This document shows, piece after piece, positions 55,730 to 64,000 of a stretch of 64,000 nt of DNA (position 1 is the stretch's first letter; each line of letters starts with the position of its first letter). The stretch is from Dryomyza anilis (taxonomy: Eukaryota; Arthropoda; Insecta; Diptera; Dryomyzidae). Location of the stretch: positions 77,320,367 to 77,384,366 of the forward strand of contig OX638133.1 in the NCBI GenBank assembly GCA_951804985.1, read 5' to 3'. A program made the translations under genes and the position numbers. The notes under the pieces were generated by a model. That model was not told where the DNA came from. It made no database searches and saw only the letters and a program-made list of their open reading frames with translations.

Positions 55730-56447
55730 CCTCTGTTTGTCTGTTGAAATCACGATTACAGAAAAAGTAGAAGAGATAGAACAATGAAACTTTAGATTTA
55801 GATTACTTATTAATCTAAGCTGCCTGAACAAGAAAATTGGCATGATCGGTCTATTGTGACCTACCTCATATAAAATTAATATCAAATAATTATATAATAA
55901 TAGTTTGGCACTACAGCTCTATAAGAACTTAGGCCGAGCTCTCTCACCATTTTGAGCTATGCGTATTATATTTGTACTCAAAGTGGTGAGACCTACAGTT
56001 TATTGCCGAATCGGTACGGCGGGTGAGAGCTTTTCATAGGCAATTTTTTACTCTCGTAGGTTTGCCATTTACTGACGAGAGGTAGCGCGGTATAGAAAAA
56101 ATTTTTCTATGAAAAGATGTTGTTAGCCCCAGTCCAGGCTTGAACCGAAGACCTTTCGGCTCGCAGTCCAACGCACTAACCACTGAGCTACCGCGGCTAC
56201 AGATCAATATTACTGTATACGTGCTTAGGTAAACTTTTTTGGGTCAAATATATATTGACTCATGCTCAATTATATGAAAATAATGTTTTCCGGCGAAACG
56301 ACTTGTGATTACAAAAAAAAATCGAAATTCGGTACACCTACCCATTTGTAAATATGGGTATCAAATGAATGGAAATTCTTCAGGGATTGAAAGTTTGTAG
56401 TTATTTTCAGGATTCGTATACCCTTGTGACCTATATACCACTTTGAC
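55525..56447 (-). mobile_element. Helentron-like repeat, type A copy 5, truncated and split by a SINE
   Basis: Begins TTATACCCTACACTAGGAG and has a long GTCT array (55651-55743). The core region is cut at 55880 by the SINE and resumes at AGATCAATATTACTG (56201). It stops at ACCACTTTGAC (56447), lacking the terminal palindrome region. Confidence 0.75.
55881..56200 (-). mobile_element. tRNA-derived SINE, copy 3, inserted in Helentron-like copy A5
   Basis: Same body and tRNA-like head as the other copies: ends CCGCGGCTAC at 56200, with A box and B box on the minus strand. The host sequence on both sides can be aligned to copy A2 and shows an essentially clean split with no long target duplication. 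Confidence 0.8.
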
Positions 56448-57529
56448 CCAAGCACCCGAGCTTTTTTATATTAATATTTGCAGTTTCGGGAATGTTTTCA
56501 CCCAAAGCGTCAATATTTTAAATTTCGACTTTTCGTACCAACCCAAAAAGTTTGTATAAATGTATTAAGTAGTTGCAGATTATTGGCAAACTTTGAAATT
56601 AACTCTCACTGATGGATAAATTCAGAACTACTTTTTATCCTATGTTACCCGGTCAGTAGGACAGATATTGACAATCATAATTTAATAGTATTTTTCAGTA
56701 TTTAATGGTATTAACCTATTAAAATAATAATTTATTCTATAGACTAATTTTAATAGGAACAAACTATTGATTTTATAGATTTTTTTCTGTTTTCACATTC
56801 AAAAAGTACGACATTGTTGCGCTTTGGTACTCGGAACCGGATTCACAAGGTATCTAATATATGCACAATGTGCATTGCACATGTTATAAATCCATATGGG
56901 CATTTCCTGAAAAACGTCAACCACGAGCGAAAATTCAAAATGCTCAAATCTTTAAAAAAACGACGGATTTGGAATCTTAAACACATGAATCCAAAAATCT
57001 GAAAAGAAAATTCTACTCCGTTAACGGTTACGTATAAAAAATACTCATAAAGTTACGTTACTACACAATTTGTAAATATAACAATTTTTCATGAACATTG
57101 AGTAACCAAATTAACTAACTTTAAAGCAGCGAAGTGCATTTGCATGCTCGCCAGTGTAGATATTTATGTTTTTATACTTAGTGCTGAATCAATGAAATAA
57201 TAGTACCAAATTGGAAAAAAATGTACTAAATTTTTTGTATTTCGAGATAGTCATTGTTCGAGATTATGTAATTTTGCATATTTTAGTGGGATTTTATGGA
57301 ATTTCTTTCAAAATATCATTAATGTCAGTTTTTAAATGAATTTTCATTGGTTTTTAAGTTATAGCAGAAAATATAAAAAACTTAATATTTGTAGAGTTTT
57401 TTTTCTCAAGCTTTCCAATAAAAATTCAATAATGCAAGATACTGACCACAGGCCCGTATTAATTTTGATGAAATTGTAGCTACAACATGGCATTGTTATA
57501 GGAAGAGGTGAATTAGGACTCATGCAGTC
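56448..57529. other. AT-rich non-coding DNA
   Basis: No gene recognised. It contains CTTTAAAGCAGCGAAG at 57119, which has a perfect inverted partner at about 59358-59373. Confidence 0.35.
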
Positions 57530-57622
57530 CTTTAGACCTATCACTGAACTGGTCTTCAATTGGAGAATTTTAAACAGAATCAAATTCTTCAATTGAAGAC
57601 CAGTTCAGTGATATGTCTGAAG
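57530..57622. ncRNA. 93-nt near-perfect hairpin, possible small-RNA precursor
   Basis: Arms 57530-57570 and 57582-57622 pair over 41 positions. 38 are Watson-Crick, two would be G-U in one orientation, and one (57538) is a mismatch. The loop is 11 nt. The arms are moderately complex sequence (for example ACTGAACTGGTCTTCAATTG), not simple AT repeat. Size and shape resemble a microRNA precursor or a short hairpin-RNA locus, but the arms pair better than most animal miRNAs. A recent inverted duplication would look the same. Strand and expression are unknown. Confidence 0.35.
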
Positions 57623-58021
57623 GTTAAAGTTGCCGATTGGTTTCATATAAAGGACAAAACTAGAATCTATTCATATTATATTCCCATAGGTTTACACTGC
57701 AGTTTTTATAATCTGATTAATAGTTTAGGAGTTGCTCTGCTCAAATTTTGTTTGCCAGATAAATTGTACCGAATATGTCTCCGTAGTAGGAACGTACTAT
57801 TGAGATGTAAATGTACTGAAATTAGTACAATTGAATCGAACATATCATCACGCGTGCATTTGAGCTTTTTTGTGTTGTATACGTATACATAGAGCTTTCA
57901 CAACGAAAGCGCATCAGTCTCTGTTGAGCTGTCATGCAAGCAAAACCGCGAATCGTTGCTCTATAATTTGCCTTATTTTTGCACACCATAAAAATATTGA
58001 ATTAAGTATTGTTGTCTTTTT
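57623..58021. other. Non-coding DNA, no gene recognised
   Basis: A frame at 57560-57892 starts inside the hairpin and has no recognised motif. A slightly more complex patch lies at 57880-57970. Confidence 0.35.
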
Positions 58022-58868
58022 TTATACCCTACACCTATGAGGTACAGGGTATATTAACTTTGTGCATATATTGTAACGCCCCTTAGGAGGCATGTCCGGT
58101 ATGGAAAAGTATATATATTCTTGATCAGCATTACTACCCGAGTCCGTTTAGCCATGTCCGTCTGTCTGTCTGTCCGTCTTGCTGTCTTGCTGTCTTGCTG
58201 TCTTGCTGTCCGAATACAGAATAACTTGAGAAATTCTGATCAGAATGCGATGAAATTTCGTCTCAATATATTTTAGCCAAAAGTAGGAACTGAGTTTGAA
58301 AATGAGCCAAATCGGTCAACGGACACGCCCACCTCCCATACAAGTCACTTTTATATAACTCTTTCGGAACTAATAACTCGAAAAGTATTCAAGGTATAGT
58401 TATAAAATTTAAAACGTATTATTAAAAGTCACCTAAGAATATTTTGTCCAAAAATGGGCGTGATACGCCCACTTTTTTTTTCTTTATTTCCCGGGTTTTC
58501 ATAGTGGAAATTTGATCCGTAAATTATAAAAATCAAATCTATGAAATATTAGCCTTTCAAAATTTTAAATATAGGCGTGGTCAGCCCAATTATATTTTTC
58601 ATTTTTTTTTTTAGTTTTTTTATACTTTTACATACATTTTTTAATTTATGGGGATATAAGACGTAAATTTCTGATATATGAATAATATTTTGAGGTTGGG
58701 GAGATTCAGCGTAATTAAAAACTTTATAAGTAAGGTATGCAATTAAATATCCCACATTAATATCACCACCAAAGGTGTAGGGTATTCCATAGTCGGGCCC
58801 GACCGACTATAAAAATCCGCCCCATGTGACCGAACTTACCCATGTGACCTAACTTTCTCAACTCGTTT
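58022..58868 (-). mobile_element. Helentron-like repeat, type B copy 6
   Basis: Begins TTATACCCTACACCTATGAG, has GTCT/GTCC and TTGCTGTC blocks (58157-58210), the palindrome AGTCGGGCCCGACCGACT near 58793, and ends AACTTTCTCAACTCGTTT. Confidence 0.8.
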
Positions 58869-61800
58869 ATAATTAACCTTTTTTGATTATATTTTGAGTT
58901 AAATTTAAATAAAATGTTTTTAATTGAGTGGGAATACAAATATTTATTTACTGAGATTTAAAAAAAAGCAGAATGCTTAGTTTGTGGTCGTACGGTAGCT
59001 GAATGTACAAAATTTTGTGTTGAGAGGCATTATAATGCGCTCCATTCACAATACAAAATAAACAATCCAAAGGAATGGAAAGAATTGCTTTCAATATTAA
59101 AACAATCTTTTTTAGAAAAGATGAATGCGCACCAATTATAGAAATTTGAAAATTTTAATTGGACCAATGCATATACTGGGCATATATATGTACAATAAAC
59201 AAAACACAACAAAATAAACTTAAAATAAGTATTTCAATGTTGCCACATAAAAGATAAACAAAAATCTTTTGCATGAGCTTTCGACCAACATTGTTTTAAG
59301 TGTAAAGAATTTCAAACGCACAAACACTTAGGCATTTTGTTAATGTGTGCATTTGCCCTTCGCTGCTTTAAAGACATACATATGGGTTATTCCACGTCAA
59401 ATCAACTGAAAATTTTAAAATTTTGGCAGCACCATCTCAGAAATTAATGAAATTTGGTAGGGTGGTTTTATGACTTGAAATTAAGAAAAATTGAAAATTG
59501 CACAAAGTTGCACCAGCTTAACTTACTATAACTTAGTAAATAGTTAACTTACCGAAACCATTTAAACGGCCATGTAAAGGGTATAAAACTGAGCAAAAGT
59601 GGGAATATTCAAATTTTTAATATTAGGGTGACCATAGGTAGATAATAATCATAATAATATTAAAAAAGGATTATCTCAATAACTACCTTTTTTAAAATTT
59701 TTTAAAAAATGTATGTTAAAGAGTATCCTTTTGCTAATAAACTGTCAAAATTTCAGAGTGGTGTTCGGGCTTGTTCTCGAGTTATTAATAAAAATGTTTT
59801 ATAAAGTAGAAATTTTCATATGAAATTTTTATTTTAAAATTTTGTATTTATTTTCTTTGTATGTCATTGAACTATAAAATACATTAAGAATTTATTTTAT
59901 GCTTTAAAAAGAACAAATAATCTGGGGTGGCCATATTTTTCAGGTGACCAACCGTAAATTATTTTACTCACAAAATTAGCTTGCAAAGCAATGATCAATC
60001 TTATTTTCTTGTTAGTTGTACAAAAATATTCCCGCGAAAAATTCGCTCGTTTCTATGATATGTTGTTGTATTCGCATATGTTAGTTCTTATATTCGCAAA
60101 CGAGATAAAATAAACCCAGCATTCTATGTGTGTTTGTTGTTGTCTTCGATTTACTGCTACACATGTGATCGAAGAAAACAATAACAAAACACATGCACAG
60201 TTTAGACCAAAAAAACGCGAGTCCGTCGTTCAAGAAACATACTTTTACAAAAAACAACTTGTGATTGTTTTTTGTACAACAATATTTTGGCAACCCCAGA
60301 TTTAAATGACTTAAATACTAGGAAACAATTTACAAAATCTTTAAAAATCTCGTCCGCTTAAAACGAACAGTTTCTTTTTATTAAAAATGAATTTCACATA
60401 TCAATTTTGTTGCAATTTGAATATATTCAAAATTTTATTTTCTGTTTTTTTAAACAACCGTAAATAATATTTCTAAATGTCCCATCCGGAAGTTTTTTTT
60501 GATTTATTATGAATTTTATGGACAAAGTGTAAATATGCACATAAAGCACACGATATTAGCTATTTTTTAAAGTAATTCAATAAAGTAATTTGTACGCAAA
60601 ATTCGGTGACTTTTTGGAATATCCATATGAACCTAGATATTTACTTCCGTTCTTATCCCGTCCGGAACGACCACTATTTAATTTATATCTTTAGATCTAC
60701 CATTCTATGCAATCCTATTAGATAACATATTTTACTTGAATTTAGACGTCTCACTTAAAGTTATCATATATTTTGAATATTTCAATTTATGCTCTATTAT
60801 GTTTAAAAATTGGTTTATGTTATTCTTAAATCTATGTGTTAAGGACTCCATCAGGCGGTCATTTAACAAATGTCCAACGGCATTATGATTTATAGATGAA
60901 TATTTTGGTGACAACCTCTACAAAATTTCAACACTTTACACATACATAAAAGCTATATTCAATCACACAGCCGCCAAAAATTTCAATTTTATTTAATTCT
61001 TTATTATTTTATCACCTCGAGCAAAATTTATAAAAAAAAAAATATTCACAATTTTTCGTACCTTAACAACGTTGTTTTAATTTTGATTTTTATTTATGAT
61101 GCAAATGGAACGAAAACTAAATTTTAACTTCCACACGAAAAAGCACCCTCGGTACCATAATAATAACAACCGTGTTAAACTCTTTCAATGCGATTTTCGA
61201 AAGTGAAAATGTGAAAAATTACAAAAAAAAAAAAAAAAACATATTTTATTGTAGCGCATATTTTAATAAAATAAAAAAAAAAAAAACAAAACGGCTAAAA
61301 AATGGTTCCCAGTTTGAGAGCATGAAAAATTCGTAGCCGCAGTGCTGTGTTTTGGCACGTTCAACATTTTTGTTTTTATTATTTTTTATGCCAAGTGCTT
61401 TGGTCGCAACTCCAGTTTAGCACCCACTTAATACACTTTTATTTTCTGCGAATTTATTATGTTTTTATTTCCTCATGGATCCTTTTTTTGCTGCAAAAAT
61501 AAACAGATACTACATATGTGCACCGTAATGACGAAAAGTTTTAACGTACTAATTTTTTTCATTTTTGCTCCTAGAGCTATGCGCAATTTTTTATTTTAAT
61601 GGATATTTAGTTCAAGGACTTTTTAACCACAGACATTATTTATAAAATTTTTTCACGTTAAATTGGATAAAGTTTACGTGTGTTTGTTTGAGACATGTGA
61701 GAAGAACAAAAAAAAAAAGATTGCATACATAAATTGAAATTTAAACAGTGTTGGTAGAACGTAGGAATTAGGTTATGTTTTTATTATGTTTTAAGTAAGT

Positions 61801-61977
61801 TAAGTAACTTCTCGTTTTCGACATAGACAGTATTTTTTATATTCCTAATTTTGTTTTAAAATGAGAAATATTTTAAAATCATATAAAGTGTAAAAGGATT
61901 ATTTCTTAAATTTGAAAATAATATTAAAATTAATCACTTAAAACAAAAATGTATAGTTGTAGCTAAAAAAAAAATAT
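58869..61977. other. AT-rich non-coding DNA
   Basis: No gene recognised in about 3.1 kb. GGGTTATTCCACGTCAAATC at 59386 resembles the start of the repeat at 36395. A CTGGGGTTGCCA-type complex patch (60080-60300) and another (61310-61460) have no credible frames. Confidence 0.4.
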
Positions 61978-62475
61978 AAATAATCAAAAGAGGTCATAAA
62001 ACAAAAACAATTAATTGTCAACGCAGTGCACGGCGTTTAAAATCTAAAGGATTTTTTATATTTTTTAAAAATAATAAAAAACCCATTTTTTAAACAAAGT
62101 GCAGCCTACGTATTTGATCCTGTGGAAACTCTGTAGCCTGTACGTAGCAAATTGCTGCACGCAACAACAACCTTGGCAAAATCTTGAGTTGATGCATTTT
62201 TGCTTTTGGTTCTTTCTTCAATGCACATAATTCTTATTGTGTTTATTGGAGAAGGAAAACTGAAGCGACTTGAAATGTAGAATCTGCAGAGAAAGATCGC
62301 TGATGAAGGGGCTTGGCTGCCTCTGAAACAGCTGTACGATCTTCAACTCAATGCATTTTTCCAATTGTTTGTTGTTTTATTTGTTGGTACAAAACACCCA
62401 ATTTGTATCGACTGGACCTTGAGCACGTTAAGACAATATCTTAAAATAATCAAAAGAGGTCGTAAAACAAAAACA
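61978..62475. repeat. ~30-bp direct repeats flanking a GC-richer block
   Basis: AATAATCAAAAGAGGTCATA plus AAACAAAAACA at about 61979 recurs at 62445 with one change, 466 bp apart. The block between (62090-62400) is clearly less AT-rich than its surroundings and non-repetitive. It could be an insertion with a long duplication or a local segmental duplication. Confidence 0.5.
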
Positions 62476-62591
62476 AAAAAAAAACTTCATATAAGGGGGT
62501 TATAAACGAAATCTTTGCACTGACAAAATTATTTTAGTAAAATATTTTATTGTATTTTATTAAATTCATTCATTTTCAAACCTTTTGAGTG

Positions 62592-62920
62592 TATTTGTAT
62601 TTTATATTATAGTTTGGCACTACAGCTCTATAAGAACTTAGGCAGAGCTCTCTCACCATTTTGAGCTGTGCGTGTAATATTTGTACTCAAAATGGTGGGA
62701 CCAGTACAGTTTATTGCCGAATCCGAACGGCGGCTGAGAGCTTTTCATAGGCAATTTTTACTCTCGTAGGTTTGCCATTTACTGCCGAGAAGTAGCGCGG
62801 TATAGAACAATGTTTCTATGAAAAGATGTTGTTTGCCTCAGTCCAGGCTTGAACCGGGGACCTTTCGGCTCGCAGTCCAACGCACTAACCACTGAGCTAC
62901 CGCGGCTACTATTTGTATTT
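62592..62920 (-). mobile_element. tRNA-derived SINE, copy 4, with 11-bp target duplication
   Basis: Element 62603-62909 on the minus strand has the tRNA-like head at its right end and tail TATTAT at its left. TATTTGTATTT occurs at 62592-62602 and again at 62910-62920, a perfect 11-bp target duplication that fixes the element's true ends. This supports LINE-mediated retroposition. Confidence 0.88.
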
Positions 62921-63290
62921 ACTTAACTTAATATAAACACACAATGTTTTAGACACTCGAATTCCACATTTTGCAGAAACTGTAATATCTTTTTTTTTTT
63001 CTTTTGAGTTTTCTGCAATTTTTTTAACTTTTTGTGGTTCACCTGTACACACATCGGAAAAACTGCGAATTTTTTCTTCGATGTGGGCACAAAAAATATA
63101 ATATTCGTGATTTAAAACGAACGAAAATTAAGTAATAAAAGAATTGTATTTTAATTATATCCAAATTTAAATTTGTCAATAGGACAGTTATTGATTAAAT
63201 AGCATACAAAAAAAAATATTTACATAGAAACACAAAAACAATTAAATAGTATATAATTGTATTCATCCATTAATATAATAGTATATCCTA
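62921..63290. other. AT-rich non-coding DNA
   Basis: Nothing recognised. Confidence 0.4.
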
Positions 63291-63711
63291 TCCCTAGTAG
63301 AAATTTTGGTAGAGCCATGTTCATGAAGTGATCATGTCATTATTTGAGATAATCGGGATATGACGAGGCCCATAATGTCCTTGTAACGCAGTGGCCTGAC
63401 CTCAGGTCATGATCATATACTGATCAGGCAATTCCCCATTTCATTATTACCCGACAATTGCCTTGACAGAGCTCGAGCATAATAGGGTTTCTCACATTAA
63501 ATCTCGATCATTGCCTGATGCTAATTTCGTTATGAGGAACAAATAATGTAGCTATGGTTGGGAACATAGACTATTTAGATAATGTAAACCCTGGTATGGT
63601 AAGCATGATAAGGGCCTGCAAAGGCAATGATCATATTTTCTCTAATAGAGCTTACCCAACAAAAACCTGATAATTTCCCGATGGCGCATCGGGCAAATTT
63701 CTACTAGGGAT
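63291..63711. mobile_element. ~420-bp MITE with ATCCCTAGTAGAAATTT ends
   Basis: ATCCCTAGTAGAAATTT at the left and AAATTTCTACTAGGGAT at the right are perfect 17-bp inverted repeats. The interior is much less AT-rich than the flanks and contains many copies of TGATCAT/GCCTGA-type words in both orientations (for example CAATGATCAT, TGATCAGGCAAT). No coding capacity. The target duplication is unclear because the outer AT may belong to it. Confidence 0.7.
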
Positions 63712-64000
63712 TTACTTATTTCAATAGAAAAAATAGTATTTTTGTCTGAGTGTATTAAAATAAACACACATTTCGTAGTTATGAAATTTGTAGTTATGAT
63801 CATTTGTAAGATCAAAAAAAATACTGGTAATCTTACTCTTGTTCTTGCACACTCATGCTTGGTTTTCACTATGTCATTTTGTGTCAGTTTCATGTTCGAA
63901 AATTTGTTGTTTTTCGATATGGAAAAGTTGCAAAAAAATGCAAAAAAAAGGTATTTTGATATTGACTGACATGGTTAATGAATATTTCAGTTTTGGGCAG
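63712..64000. other. AT-rich non-coding DNA
   Basis: TTTTTGTCTGAGTGT at 63737 resembles the MITE end at 38140. GGTAATCTTACTCTTGTTCTTGC at 63826 resembles sequence inside the hAT-type element near 20613, so fragments of shared repeats may be present. Confidence 0.35.

Noticed and set aside
63642..63969. Overlapping 75- and 83-codon frames on both strands
   Set aside because: They span a MITE end and AT-rich flank, with no recognised similarity.

Overview
The window looks like non-coding nuclear DNA from a higher dipteran fly (Brachycera, probably Schizophora). Reasons: very AT-rich sequence with no bacterial-style gene packing; eleven well-preserved copies plus one diverged copy of a mini-me/DINE-1-like repeat with its GACA/GACG block and a TATATATA-flanked core; Ty3/gypsy and 17.6/297-type errantivirus remains; hAT-type and other terminal-inverted-repeat elements; and a tRNA-derived SINE. 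The species cannot be read from the sequence.

Only one convincing host coding segment is present: the last coding exon of an unrecognised plus-strand gene (2546-3102), entered through a clear splice acceptor. Its reading frame is broken by an extra G (2846-2848) and by a 40-bp event made of a perfect 32-bp palindrome flanked by an 8-bp target-site duplication. Removing both lesions on paper joins the two open halves in one frame. A GC-richer patch at 10.38-10.60 kb might be another exon but is unproven.

Layout. 1-3.4 kb: SINE, intron, terminal exon. 3.4-6.5 kb: degenerate array carrying a deleted gypsy-like fragment with an integrase remnant and a MITE with 76-bp TIRs, then Helentron-like copy A1. 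7.16-8.12 kb: ~170-bp tandem satellite. 10.8-11.7 kb: copy A2. 13.3-25.97 kb: a nested stack. A decayed Ty3/gypsy element (G) is split by a minus-strand errantivirus-like element (E), which is split by a hAT-type element (H) and a SINE, and H contains Helentron-like copy B1. 26.6-32.7 kb: more Helentron-like copies, a ~700-bp polypyrimidine tract, an A-rich array and a probable solo LTR. 34.7-38.2 kb: inverted-repeat elements. 38.4-52.8 kb: a cluster of a repeat family (D) with 15-bp and T-rich minisatellites, including an inverted pair about 6.5 kb across, plus a TA-flanked element, a 1.5-kb AT minisatellite and a tandem pair of Helentron-like copies. 52.8-64 kb: further Helentron-like copies and SINEs, a 93-nt near-perfect hairpin resembling a small-RNA precursor, and a MITE at 63.3-63.7 kb.

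No genes act together here; the main biology is transposon layering, decay and minisatellite birth. The best leads are the minimal palindromic insertion in an exon, the 93-nt hairpin, the four-level nest, and the minisatellite-bearing D family.
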